From assembly GCF_907164905.1 (NCBI RefSeq), contig NZ_CAJRAF010000002.1, positions 2,170,001 to 2,234,000 on the forward strand: a stretch of DNA of 64,000 nucleotides. Direction: 5' to 3'. Below the pieces are notes generated by a model. It worked only from the letters and a program-made list of their open reading frames with translations, made no database searches and was not told where the DNA came from. Each line of letters opens with the position of its first letter. Position 1 is the stretch's first letter. Origin of the DNA: Dyadobacter sp. CECT 9275. Its GTDB lineage: Bacteria; Bacteroidota; Bacteroidia; Cytophagales; Spirosomataceae. The position numbers were made by a program, and so were the translations under genes. Of the stretch, positions 8,579 to 17,634 are shown in pieces.

Positions 8579-9622
8579 ATGATGATTACCGAGCGGGTTA
8601 AAGAGCTGATAGCTGAAATAGAACAAAGCCAGGTTGCGAACAAAGAGCAACTGGAAGCATTCAGGATGCGATATATCAGTAAAAAAGGAGTTGTGACCGA
8701 GTTGTTCGACGGGCTTAAAAACATACCTCAGGAAGAGAGGCGTGCGGTCGGCCAGGAATTGAACACCCTCAAGAACTTTGCTCAGAACCGCTTTCAGGCC
8801 TTTAACGACATACTTGAGAATGCCTCAGATGCTCACCCTGAACTGGTATTTGATCTGACACTGCCTGCCGTCCCTCATGAACAAGGCAGCCTGCACCCGC
8901 TTACCATTGTAAGAAAGAGAATCATTGAAATATTCGAAAGGATGGGTTTCAACGTTTCCTACGGGCCCGAAATTGAAAAGGACTGGTATAATTTCAGTGC
9001 GCTCAACTTTGCAGACAATCACCCGGCCCGCGAAATGCAGGATACTTTTTTTATTTCCAAAAGTGATGGGGAAGTAAAAGACGATGTACTGCTGCGTACG
9101 CATACCTCTAACGTGCAGGTGCGGCTGATGGAACGACAGAAACCGCCGATCAGGTCAATTATGCCTGGACGGGTTTTCAGGAATGAAGCCATTTCTGCCA
9201 GAGCTCATTGCGTTTTTCATCAGGTGGAAGGCCTTTATGTTGACAAAAACGTATCCTTCAAAGATCTGAAAGATACCCTCTATCACTTTGCCAAGGAAAT
9301 GTTCGGCAAGGATTCCAAGATTCGCCTCCGCCCGTCGTATTTCCCGTTTACGGAGCCGAGTGCTGAGATTGACGTGACCTGCTTTATATGCAAAGGCAAA
9401 GGCTGCAACGTGTGTAAGCATACAGGGTGGGTGGAAATTGCCGGCTCAGGAATGGTTGACCCCAATGTCCTTGAAAACTGCGGAATTGACAGCAACGAAT
9501 TCACAGGCTTTGCCTTTGGCATGGGTATAGAACGGATTACCATGCTCCGGTACGGGATCAATGACCTGAGGTTATTTACTGAAAATGATGTGCGGTTCCT
9601 GCGTCAGTTTGAAGGCGCTTAG
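8579..9622 (+). CDS. pheS: Phenylalanine--tRNA ligase alpha subunit
   Basis: A 347-residue class II aminoacyl-tRNA synthetase subunit (either ATG 8579 or the adjacent 8582). The N-terminal 90 residues are the coiled-coil tRNA-binding arm. Motif 2 appears as PGRVFRNEAISARAHCVFHQ and motif 3 as GFAFGMGIERITMLRYGINDLR; the Cys-rich CFICKGKGCNVCKHTGW segment before it is usual for bacterial PheS. It charges tRNA-Phe as an alpha2-beta2 enzyme; pheT is not in this window, so the two subunits are unlinked here, as is common in Bacteroidota. Confidence 0.97.
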   Translation: MMITERVKELIAEIEQSQVANKEQLEAFRMRYISKKGVVTELFDGLKNIPQEERRAVGQELNTLKNFAQNRFQAFNDILENASDAHPELVFDLTLPAVPHEQGSLHPLTIVRKRIIEIFERMGFNVSYGPEIEKDWYNFSALNFADNHPAREMQDTFFISKSDGEVKDDVLLRTHTSNVQVRLMERQKPPIRSIMPGRVFRNEAISARAHCVFHQVEGLYVDKNVSFKDLKDTLYHFAKEMFGKDSKIRLRPSYFPFTEPSAEIDVTCFICKGKGCNVCKHTGWVEIAGSGMVDPNVLENCGIDSNEFTGFAFGMGIERITMLRYGINDLRLFTENDVRFLRQFEGA

Positions 9623-9662
9623 GTGATATCCCGGGTACACCAGCACAAATGGTTTTCCCTCT

Positions 9663-10394
9663 TCAGAATCTTGTTTCCAGGTAATAGGGAAGCATACGGT
9701 GCCATGCCCACCAGTCATGGTCGATATCAGCGCCCCAGATATCCAGTTCATGGGGTACGTCCTTAGAAGAGAGAATGGCAGAAATATGTCTGGAATAATC
9801 AGGTACTTCATAGGCTCCTGAGCCAGTTACAAAATGGATATGCCTGCTATTTCTGTAAAGGGAAAGATGCCACTCTGCCTTAAGCTGAGGAAGGTAGTGC
9901 ACCGGAGAGTTGAAATATACATTCTCGTCATAATATCCATCAGTATACACGCTCAGGTCATAGCAACCGCTCATGGCTATAATTCCATTGATGACGTCCG
10001 GATATTTGAAAAACAAATTAGCAGCGTGCAAAGCTCCGAATGCAGCTCCGCACGCAATAATTTCATTTTTGGGACTGCTTGTATCCTTGATAAACGGGAT
10101 AACCTCCTTTAAGACATATTCATTATAGGCCTGATGCCTTACAGCCTTGTCGTACCCATGCATATATGGATTAAGCCAGCTTTCCGAGTTAATGGTATTA
10201 ATACAGTATACCTTTACTTTCCCCGAATCAATATAAGGCCTGATACTGTTTAACAGGCCCTTTTCTTCGTATTCCAGGAATCCGGAAGCAGCCGTGGGAA
10301 TCATGAGTAATGCAAAACCGTAATGACCATACACAGCCACTTCCATTTGTTTATTCAATGACGGACTAAACCATTCCCTTATCTCCCGTTGCAT
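9663..10394 (-). CDS. Esterase-like alpha/beta hydrolase lacking the nucleophile Ser
   Basis: A 243-residue protein from ATG 10394; a GTG 66 bases upstream would overlap the preceding gene. It has the overall layout of the esterase D/PF00756-like fold, and the nucleophile elbow reads CGAAFGALHA, i.e. G-A-A-F-G where active relatives have G-x-S-x-G; Ala118 sits at the Ser position. The acid/base end is kept (GADIDHDWWAWHRMLPYYL). It follows a circularly permuted ATP-grasp gene by 31 bases and is probably co-transcribed. Likely a non-hydrolytic or repurposed member. Its role is unknown. Confidence 0.8.
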   Translation of the reverse strand: MQREIREWFSPSLNKQMEVAVYGHYGFALLMIPTAASGFLEYEEKGLLNSIRPYIDSGKVKVYCINTINSESWLNPYMHGYDKAVRHQAYNEYVLKEVIPFIKDTSSPKNEIIACGAAFGALHAANLFFKYPDVINGIIAMSGCYDLSVYTDGYYDENVYFNSPVHYLPQLKAEWHLSLYRNSRHIHFVTGSGAYEVPDYSRHISAILSSKDVPHELDIWGADIDHDWWAWHRMLPYYLETRF

Positions 10395-10425
10395 AATTCT
10401 GACACGCTTTATCTTTCTGTTTTCA

Positions 10426-11856
10426 TCAATATAATACCCAGGTGTCCTTTCCACCACCACCTTGTGAGGAATTCACCACCAGGGATCCTTTACGGAGCGC
10501 AACACGTGTGAGCCCTCCCGGAATTACGCTTATTTCATCCCCGTATAAAATATACGGACGCAAATCTACATGCCTTCCCTCCGCGTGCCCGTCCACCATA
10601 CACGGTACCCTTGACAAAGATATCGTAGGCTGGGCTACATAGTTACGCGGGTTATCACGTATCTTCTGCCTGAATAGTTCATGCTCTTCTTTGGTTGCCT
10701 TTGGCCCGATCAGCATCCCATACCCCCCCGCTTCGTTCGCTTCTTTCACCACCAGTTGCTCGATGTTTTCAAGTACATAGTTAAAATCATCTTCCTCCCG
10801 GCAGATGTAGGTCTTCACATTAGGGATGATCGCCTCTTCGCCCAGGTAATACTTTATAATTCTGGGGACATAGGCGTACACCACCTTATCATCAGCAACT
10901 CCCGTGCCAGGTGCATTTGCCAGTGCCACTCTACCCTTCTTATATACTTCAAAAATTCCGGGTATGCCTATCAGCGAATCGGGATTAAAGGCTTCTGCAT
11001 CCAGAAAAGTATCATCAATCCGGCGGTAAATTACATCTACAATCTGAAGCCCGGTGGTTGTGCGCATTTTTACATACCCATCAGACACCACAAGGTCACG
11101 GGCATCAACCAACTCCACACCCATCTGCTGGGCCAGGTAAGAGTGTTCGAAATAGGCCGAATTATAAATACCTGGGGTAAGTACCGCGATGGTCGGGTTG
11201 GGCCTGTCGGCCAAATGCTGAAGCATCTGCAACAGCCTGGTGGGATAGTCAGACACCGGCCGCACGCCGGTCCGCGCCAGCACATCAGGAAATATCTGCT
11301 TAGACAACTCCCTGTTTTCCAGCATATAAGATACTCCTGACGGACAGCGAAGGTTGTCTTCCAGTACCATAAAGGTACCATCATCTCCTTTGATAAGGTC
11401 CGTTCCAGTAATATGGCACCAAATCCCCTTGGGAGGTTTCAGGCCCAGGCAAGGTTTTAAAAAACACTTACTGGACTCGATCAGATCCCGGGGGACAACG
11501 CCATCGTTGAGTATGTTCTGATCATTGTAAACATCATCGATAAACATGTTGAGGGCTTTGATCCGTTGTTTAAGCCCCTTTTCCAACCATTCCCATTCCG
11601 AATTCGCCAAAACTCTCGGAATGATATCAATCGGCATAATTCTTTCGGTCCCCTCCCCTTCGGAATAGACGTTAAAAGTAATCCCCATAGACAGCAACGC
11701 TCGCTCCGTCGCTAACTGCCTGTTGGTCAGATCGTCGTTCGTCAGATTTTCGAATTTATTTTTTAAATGCTCATAACCCGGACGGATCTCTCCCGTTGGA
11801 GTAAACATTTCATCAAAGAAATTTTCGGTGTTGTAGTCAGAGAATGAGAAATTCAT
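10426..11856 (-). CDS. Circularly permuted type 2 ATP-grasp protein
   Basis: A 476-residue protein from ATG 11856 (a TTG nine bases earlier is less likely). It matches the DUF404/DUF407 circularly permuted ATP-grasp family: N-terminal NFFDEMFTPTGEIRPGYEHL, the WCHITGTDLIKGDDGTFMVL segment, EDNLRCPSGVSYMLENR, and a C-terminal basic stretch ending in SSQGGGGKDTWVL. Members are predicted to form amide or peptide bonds with ATP and are usually encoded with alpha-E and transglutaminase proteins. Those partners are missing here; the only neighbour is the esterase-like protein downstream. The product is unknown. Confidence 0.9.
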   Translation of the reverse strand: MNFSFSDYNTENFFDEMFTPTGEIRPGYEHLKNKFENLTNDDLTNRQLATERALLSMGITFNVYSEGEGTERIMPIDIIPRVLANSEWEWLEKGLKQRIKALNMFIDDVYNDQNILNDGVVPRDLIESSKCFLKPCLGLKPPKGIWCHITGTDLIKGDDGTFMVLEDNLRCPSGVSYMLENRELSKQIFPDVLARTGVRPVSDYPTRLLQMLQHLADRPNPTIAVLTPGIYNSAYFEHSYLAQQMGVELVDARDLVVSDGYVKMRTTTGLQIVDVIYRRIDDTFLDAEAFNPDSLIGIPGIFEVYKKGRVALANAPGTGVADDKVVYAYVPRIIKYYLGEEAIIPNVKTYICREEDDFNYVLENIEQLVVKEANEAGGYGMLIGPKATKEEHELFRQKIRDNPRNYVAQPTISLSRVPCMVDGHAEGRHVDLRPYILYGDEISVIPGGLTRVALRKGSLVVNSSQGGGGKDTWVLY

Positions 11857-12292
11857 ACAATACAAAATTTGAATAAGTATATTTCAAAAATTTACAGAAC
11901 AATATATGGGCATTGTTTTAATTAACAAAATATTTTAGAGCATTGCATATAACCAATACCCACCCCGATCCTGATTTAAGCTTATATTTAAGCAAGATAT
12001 GTTTATTTGAAATAACTTAGTGATCCTTACAAGTGATAATTTCCTGAAAACTGGAAGCAGCCAGACTGCCCGTAATAAACATACAGGGAGTACCTGCATT
12101 TACATTAGTAATCCTATCCTGCCTTTCGCTCATTTCATGCCCGGTTTAATTCGGTTTTCTTTATATTTAACCCGCTTGCAATAGTTATCCGTAATTATTT
12201 CGTTGTTAGTTTTACAATTGCAAGTACGTTGGCTTCCCCCTTTATTTGTAATGTAAAACAATTGCCACTGGACCCCGGTTATCTTTCGCATA
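11857..12292. other. Divergent intergenic region, no gene seen
   Basis: A 436-base AT-rich gap between the ATP-grasp gene (minus) and the DUF5723 gene (plus). It should hold both promoters. A TATCTTTC at 12280-12287 is one base off a -7 element but lies too close to the ATG to be convincing. I see no RNA gene or repeat. Confidence 0.5.
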
Positions 12293-13843
12293 ATGGATAG
12301 ATCTTTCTACATTTTGTTGATACTTTATGTGAGCGTGCCCTTGATCAGCCAGTCCCAGCACTTACCCGGTGTAGCCATGGGTAACTATGCCGGCACCAAT
12401 GCCCTTTACCACAACCCTGCTTTTGTGGCCGATAACCGCTACGGCGTTTCCATCAACCTGGTGGGTACGCAATTTTATACAGCCAACAACCACGTGAAAT
12501 GGGATGCTCCTTTTTCATTTCTTAGCCTCATTACCAATACCGTTTCTGATGAGTACCGTACCGACCGGGGAGCGCTGATTTTCCCCCGCAGGTACCTGGA
12601 CGAAAAACTGAACGGCAAGAGCAATAAATATCTCAATGCCGGGGGAGATACGCGGCTGCCATCCTTTATGTTTAATTTATTCAAGGGAAGGGTCGGTGTA
12701 GGGTTTTCCACCAGAGCACGGTATATACTTAATACCACAGGCCTCACCGAACCGTTGGCAAGGCTGATCAGCAAAACCACCAAACTGGAAGAATTGCAGG
12801 GGCGCGTATTTTCTGGTCAGGCAGGCCAGCTTCATCTGAATGGTCTGGGAGAATTTGCGCTGACGCTGGGAGGCGTTGTGATGGATAACGAAACCGACTT
12901 TGTGAAAGTGGGTTTTACCATTAAAAGACTTCTGGGGTTGTATAACGTACATGCTATTATCGAAAATTCAGCTTTTACCGTTCTGCCAGATGCTTCCTGG
13001 TCCTATCGGAGAGAGCTGATCGGTGTAGACGAAATAAATGTACGTTACGCCATCACCCGCGACGAGGGTTATTCAAATATCAAACCGACAATTCCATGGC
13101 TATTTGGGAACGCACCTCCGGGAAGCGGCTGGGGATTTGACCTTGGCGCAGTTTATGAATACCGCCCAGACATCAACAAATTCGGTTATACCGCCAAAGG
13201 CATCCGGCAGTATGATGCAACAAAGAATAAATACCTGTACCGGATCTCTGCCTCTCTGACGGATATCGGGAGAGTCCATTTTAAAAACCCAGCCTACATT
13301 CTTCAGCAGGAAACCCATACGGCTAATAAAGAATTCAGGTATGATGATTTTCATAATCTCAAGGGCTCCGAGGCCTTTTACACAGCTATTAACGAATCGC
13401 TGGAAGGCGGGGAGCCATTGGCTCCTAATTTCCGCTCCGTTTTACCCATGGCTTTTCAGGCCAGTATCGATTACCATCTGAAACCTGACATATATGTAAA
13501 TACTCTTTGGGTGCAGAATCTGATTCCGCAAAGTGCATTCGGAATGAAAGCCGAATCAATAATCGCGGTTACGCCACGTTATGAACACAAATGGTACGAA
13601 GTGTCGGTACCCCTTGTTTTAATGAACAGATACCGTTCCCCTGCGATTGGCCTTGCAGGAAGAATAGGGCCGTTATGGCTGGGAACCGACCATCTTACAG
13701 GTTTATTAAATATCGGAAAACCCAAGGCTTTTAACCTTTATTTCGGAATATCGGGCGGCTTGTTCCGAAAACCACCGGAAGAACAAAACCAGTGCTGGCC
13801 CCCGCGAAAATCGTTCTTTAAACGGGTGTTTTCCAAACGATAG
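12293..13843 (+). CDS. DUF5723-type outer-membrane protein
   Basis: A 516-residue exported protein. The Sec signal ends around residue 22 (ISQSQ). The mature start HLPGVAMGNYAGTNALYHNPAF resembles the opening of FadL-like and PorP/DUF5723 barrels of Bacteroidota, where the NPA motif precedes the barrel. Many alternating strands follow, including VGFSTRARYI and HEKWYEVSVPL-like segments, and it ends with a basic tail KRVFSKR rather than an aromatic residue. Its function is unknown; it may be a porin or a gliding/secretion-related barrel. Family assignment is from overall resemblance. Confidence 0.7.
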   Translation: MDRSFYILLILYVSVPLISQSQHLPGVAMGNYAGTNALYHNPAFVADNRYGVSINLVGTQFYTANNHVKWDAPFSFLSLITNTVSDEYRTDRGALIFPRRYLDEKLNGKSNKYLNAGGDTRLPSFMFNLFKGRVGVGFSTRARYILNTTGLTEPLARLISKTTKLEELQGRVFSGQAGQLHLNGLGEFALTLGGVVMDNETDFVKVGFTIKRLLGLYNVHAIIENSAFTVLPDASWSYRRELIGVDEINVRYAITRDEGYSNIKPTIPWLFGNAPPGSGWGFDLGAVYEYRPDINKFGYTAKGIRQYDATKNKYLYRISASLTDIGRVHFKNPAYILQQETHTANKEFRYDDFHNLKGSEAFYTAINESLEGGEPLAPNFRSVLPMAFQASIDYHLKPDIYVNTLWVQNLIPQSAFGMKAESIIAVTPRYEHKWYEVSVPLVLMNRYRSPAIGLAGRIGPLWLGTDHLTGLLNIGKPKAFNLYFGISGGLFRKPPEEQNQCWPPRKSFFKRVFSKR

Positions 13844-13900
13844 TTTGCACAGAATTGTTGAATAGATAACTGGCATTATTTTTAGAACATAATACCGGTG

Positions 13901-13922
13901 ACCGGCAACTTTCGCTGCCGGT
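13901..13922 (+). other. Hairpin between DUF5723 gene and msrB
   Basis: ACCGGCA (13901-13907) and TGCCGGT (13916-13922) make a 7-bp stem with an 8-nt loop. It has only a weak T-run after it. It could be an inefficient terminator or an mRNA leader element 26 bases before msrB. Confidence 0.5.
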
Positions 13923-13948
13923 GATTTAATAGCTAATCATTGATACAC

Positions 13949-14344
13949 ATGAGAGAGGTAGAAAAAACCAAAGAAGAATGGCAACAGGAGCTTTCAAGCC
14001 AGCAATGTTTTGTATTGTTCGAAAAAGGTACCGAACGGCCCTTCTCACACCCCTACAACGACAATAAGGAAGAAGGTGTGTATGCCTGCGCTGCATGCGG
14101 CACACCACTCTTCAGTTCCGACCATAAGTTTGATTCGGGAACAGGATGGCCCAGCTTTTTCAAACCAGTGAATGATCAGAACGTTGAAGAAATAGTAGAC
14201 CGCAGCCATGGCATGGTCCGGACCGAAGTGGTTTGCAAAACCTGCGGTGGACATCTTGGCCACGTTTTCAGTGACGGTCCACGCCCTACGGGCCTCAGGT
14301 ACTGTATGAATGGAGCTGCCTTAAAATTTGTTAAATCAGTTTAG
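13949..14344 (+). CDS. msrB: Peptide-methionine (R)-S-oxide reductase MsrB
   Basis: A 131-residue enzyme from ATG 13949 (a TTG three codons earlier is unlikely). Two CxxC pairs, CAAC and CKTC, form the structural zinc site. The catalytic motif RYCMNGAALKF places the nucleophilic Cys at residue 119, and GTGWPSF is the substrate pocket. It reduces the R-epimer of methionine sulfoxide in proteins with thioredoxin. No signal peptide, so cytoplasmic; no msrA next to it. A strong terminator follows. Confidence 0.97.
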   Translation: MREVEKTKEEWQQELSSQQCFVLFEKGTERPFSHPYNDNKEEGVYACAACGTPLFSSDHKFDSGTGWPSFFKPVNDQNVEEIVDRSHGMVRTEVVCKTCGGHLGHVFSDGPRPTGLRYCMNGAALKFVKSV

Positions 14345-14356
14345 CATAAGTTTTAC

Positions 14357-14390
14357 AAAAGCCGGATATACCCATTAATATCCGGCTTTT
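14357..14390 (+). terminator. msrB terminator
   Basis: AAAAGCCGGATAT (14357-14369) pairs perfectly with ATATCCGGCTTTT (14378-14390) around an 8-nt loop, right after the msrB stop. Confidence 0.9.
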
Positions 14391-14425
14391 CTTATCTTTG
14401 ACATCCTTACGAATCTTAACGTTTG

Positions 14426-16984
14426 ATGGAAGTTATTAGGACGTGGTACAATAAAGTCAGAGTTATTTTCCAACATGCTGGAAATCAACTCAAATCGTTC
14501 GTCAATATTATATTTTACAAACTGGCCGTACTGGTAGCCGGAAAAGCCCGGACCGACAGCCTCATACTTTCTTTTGATAAAAACAAAAAAGCCTTCTACG
14601 AATGGTGGGAAGAGAAATTTGACAGAGAATCAGTTTATTACAAACCTATTCTGACCATCTGGAAAGTTTTTGTGTATGGCTTTGTCGGAAGCGCCGTATA
14701 CATATTCTGCGTGGAAACAAATTTTCTCTGGCTTATGGGCAGTATGCCAAGCGTGGAAGACCTTCAGAATCCTAAATTTGCCCAATCCTCAGAGATATAT
14801 ACATCCGACAGCGTAATGATCGGTAAATTCTACACCGAAAACAGAACGCCCGTAACCGCCGATAGGATTTCCCCTTATCTCACAAAGGCACTCGTTGCTA
14901 CGGAAGACATCCGGTTTTACAAGCATTCCGGGATTGACTATAAAGCCATGATGAGTGTGGCTTTGGGGATAGCGACAGGTGCCACAGACCGCGGAGGAGG
15001 AAGCACCATAACCCAGCAGCTTGCTAAAAAACTTTTTAAGACAAGAAAAAGAGAGGCGCGCGGCCTGTTGGGATACATTCCAGGTTTCAGTACGCTTATT
15101 TACAAAACCAAAGAATGGCTCACCGCCATCAAGCTCGAAAGGAATTTCACCAAGGAGGAAATCCTGACAATGTATTTCAACACGGTTGATTACGGCAACA
15201 ATACCTACGGAATCAATACCGCGGCAAAATCCTATTTCAGTAAATCACCGGATAGCCTCAATGTACAGGAAGCCGCCGTACTGGTGGGCTTACAAAAAGC
15301 CACGACAACCTACAACCCTATCCGCAATATGAAGCGTTCACTGGAACGCAGGAATGTGGTGATCGGGCAGATGGAGAAATACGGATACCTGAGCAAACAT
15401 GATGCTGACTCTATCAGTGCCTTGCCGATTGTCCTCAAAACCAAATTTGAAACCCCCTACGACGGCAATGCCAATTATTTTAAGAATGCCGTCGTTGATT
15501 TTGTAAAAAAATGGGGTGACAAAAACGGATATGACCTCTACACCGATGGTTTGAAGATCTATACTACCATTGACTCACGCATGCAGGCGGATGCGGAAGA
15601 GGCCATGACCCAGAAAATGAAGCAGCTTCAGCGGGTATTTGAAGATCACTGGAGCAAAAAGAACCCATGGGTGGATGAACACGGTAATGAAATTCCCGAC
15701 TTTCTGATAAACGTAGTGAAGAGGACGAGCAGGTATAGGTCGCTCGCTGCCAAGTTTCCCAGCAATCCGGACAGCGTGCTTTTTTATCTCAATAAAAAGG
15801 ATACGATGAGTGTTTACGACTGGAAAACAAGCGGGGAAATAAAGAAATACTGGAGTTCGATGGATTCGCTTGATTACTACAAGCGTATCCTGCGTGCAGG
15901 TATGATGGCGATGAACCCCTACACAGGACAAATAAAAGCATGGGTAGGCGGGCTGGACTACAATTATTTCAAATACGATGCCGTTAAACAGGGAAAAAGG
16001 CAGCCGGGTTCTACCTTTAAACCTTTTGTATATACCACGGCCATTGACGATTCTTCATTTAATATGTCGCCATGTGATGAAATTGAAGACAAACCTTTTT
16101 CAAAACTCTACATGGAAGACGGTGAAGAAAAAGAATGGAAACCCAGAAATGCCACAGGTACCTGGTCCTATGCAAACATGACACTGCGGAGGGCGTTGGG
16201 GCAATCCATCAACTCCGTCACAGCAGAACTTACAGACCGCGTGGGCCCGGCTAACGTAGCGCGCTATGCCAAAAAAATGGGCATCACCACCCCACTGAAG
16301 CCCCTGCCTTCCATAGGCCTGGGTCCGTTTGATGTTTCGCTTTATGATATGGTAGCTGCTTACTGTGTTTTTGTAAATAATGGTACCTACACGGAGCCCA
16401 TCCTGGTCACCAAGATTGAGGACAGCAACGGCAAAGTAATTGAGGAATTTCAGCCGGAACACCGCCAGGCAATCAGCCCCGAATCGGCATTCCTGATGGT
16501 TAGTATGCTGCGTGGAGGTGTAGAAGACCCGGGAGGTACCTCAGGAAGTATCAGGTGGCGGTTTGATGTCACCAAAAATAACAATGAAATTGGCGGCAAA
16601 ACCGGAACCACTTCTAATAACTCCGACGGATGGTTCATGTGTATCACCCGCGACCTGGTAGTAGGAGCCTGGGTAGGCGGCGACGACCGAAGTATTCACT
16701 TCCGTTCAACGGACCTTGGCGAGGGCGCAAAAACCGCCTTACCTATTGTGGGTAGCTTTCTGGAGAAGATTTACCGCCGTAAATCCATAGGTATTGAACC
16801 GGGTCCTTTTCCGAAACCAAGTTTTAAAGTTTCCAAAACATACCAATGCCCCACCTCCTGGCAGCCCGCTCAAAGCGACTCCCTCGAAACGGAATCGGAC
16901 AGTACACCCGTGCGGAAAAATGAAGAGGATGACCTGCTCATAGGGCCGCCCCCTATTCCGTTGGATACTGGAAGAAGAAATTAA
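14426..16984 (+). CDS. Class A penicillin-binding protein 1A (transglycosylase/transpeptidase)
   Basis: An 852-residue bifunctional peptidoglycan synthase. A transmembrane helix lies near residues 78-100. The GT51 domain follows with ATEDIRFYKHSGID and RGGGSTITQQLAKKLF. The transpeptidase domain has the catalytic STFK (Ser529, Lys532), SIN, and KTGT motifs, in that order. It polymerises and cross-links glycan at the outer face of the inner membrane. The C-terminal tail is short and Pro-rich. ATG 14426 is chosen over TTG 14423. A TATCTTTG box at 14393-14400 could be its -7 element, giving a short leader. Confidence 0.95.
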   Translation: MEVIRTWYNKVRVIFQHAGNQLKSFVNIIFYKLAVLVAGKARTDSLILSFDKNKKAFYEWWEEKFDRESVYYKPILTIWKVFVYGFVGSAVYIFCVETNFLWLMGSMPSVEDLQNPKFAQSSEIYTSDSVMIGKFYTENRTPVTADRISPYLTKALVATEDIRFYKHSGIDYKAMMSVALGIATGATDRGGGSTITQQLAKKLFKTRKREARGLLGYIPGFSTLIYKTKEWLTAIKLERNFTKEEILTMYFNTVDYGNNTYGINTAAKSYFSKSPDSLNVQEAAVLVGLQKATTTYNPIRNMKRSLERRNVVIGQMEKYGYLSKHDADSISALPIVLKTKFETPYDGNANYFKNAVVDFVKKWGDKNGYDLYTDGLKIYTTIDSRMQADAEEAMTQKMKQLQRVFEDHWSKKNPWVDEHGNEIPDFLINVVKRTSRYRSLAAKFPSNPDSVLFYLNKKDTMSVYDWKTSGEIKKYWSSMDSLDYYKRILRAGMMAMNPYTGQIKAWVGGLDYNYFKYDAVKQGKRQPGSTFKPFVYTTAIDDSSFNMSPCDEIEDKPFSKLYMEDGEEKEWKPRNATGTWSYANMTLRRALGQSINSVTAELTDRVGPANVARYAKKMGITTPLKPLPSIGLGPFDVSLYDMVAAYCVFVNNGTYTEPILVTKIEDSNGKVIEEFQPEHRQAISPESAFLMVSMLRGGVEDPGGTSGSIRWRFDVTKNNNEIGGKTGTTSNNSDGWFMCITRDLVVGAWVGGDDRSIHFRSTDLGEGAKTALPIVGSFLEKIYRRKSIGIEPGPFPKPSFKVSKTYQCPTSWQPAQSDSLETESDSTPVRKNEEDDLLIGPPPIPLDTGRRN

Positions 16985-16999
16985 AGATGTATGGTTCAG

Positions 17000-17033
17000 G
17001 GAGGCGTAAGCAGAAACTTGCGCCTCCTTTTTT
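17000..17033 (+). terminator. PBP1A terminator
   Basis: GGAGGCGTAAG (17000-17010) pairs with CTTGCGCCTCC (17017-17027; one G-T wobble) around a 6-nt loop, followed by TTTTTT. Confidence 0.92.
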
Positions 17034-17036
17034 GCG

Positions 17037-17300
17037 CTAAGTTCCAGTTGTTTTTTCTGTCATCGCAAACACATTGTTGGCCCGGATGAAGCTAACGAGC
17101 GCGCCGTAACCTTTCAATCCCAATTTCTTGCCAATCCGATTTTTATAATTGTCAACGCTTTTGGGACGCACATCCAGCCGGACAGCAATGGCCTTAGAAT
17201 TAAGTCCCATAGCGATCAGCCATAAAACCTGTTTTTCTTTCTCGGTAAGCCAGTTCAGATTAGCCTGTAATGATGAAGGATTGTGTAAAGTAGTTTCCAC
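17037..17300 (-). CDS. Orphan LuxR-type HTH protein
   Basis: An 87-residue protein made almost only of a LuxR C-terminal helix-turn-helix (LTEKEKQVLWLIAMGLNSKA then IAVRLDVRPKSVDNYKNRIG). There is no receiver or ligand-binding domain. The start is GTG 17300, since the only internal ATG is inside the HTH. Such free-standing output domains may act as small repressors or bind under cell-density-independent control. Its stop lies only a few bases past the PBP1A terminator on the other strand, so the two genes share it. Confidence 0.75.
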   Translation of the reverse strand: METTLHNPSSLQANLNWLTEKEKQVLWLIAMGLNSKAIAVRLDVRPKSVDNYKNRIGKKLGLKGYGALVSFIRANNVFAMTEKTTGT

Positions 17301-17634
17301 CTTTTGTAAAATAAGTTATGATACGAGAATTGTACATAAGCATTTCACAAGTTGAGAAAAATGAAGTATTAACAAGATTACACCATAAATCCGACTTAAT
17401 CAAGTTTAGGCATGCTCAATGGAAAATATCTGTTATAGAAATACTTAAACCCCGGAATGTAAATACACATCTCCGACCTGCATCGAAACAATTAAATGAC
17501 ATCCCGGTACTGATTCAGAAAATAGTTCGATTTTTTGAACGGTTCAATAGCACAATGGGCCAAACAAAGCAGGTTTTGTTTGGCCCATCATGGGTACTAT
17601 GTAAAGAGGTTCATATCTGCTTCCCGTCCTGCTG
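17301..17634. other. Intergenic region with a 14-bp hairpin
   Basis: ATGGGCCAAACAAA (17555-17568) and its exact complement (17575-17588) form a stem with a 6-nt loop, 47 bases past the efflux operon stop; it probably ends or protects the 3' end of that transcript. The rest should hold the promoter of the LuxR-type gene. A plus-strand reading frame across this gap runs into the TolC gene antisense and looks spurious. Confidence 0.7.

Noticed and set aside
10681..11340. 219-codon plus-strand frame within the ATP-grasp gene
   Set aside because: Antisense to a conserved gene; composition is not protein-like.
12280..12287. TATCTTTC as promoter of the DUF5723 gene
   Set aside because: It would put the transcript start on the ATG, and no TTTG is found at the right distance.
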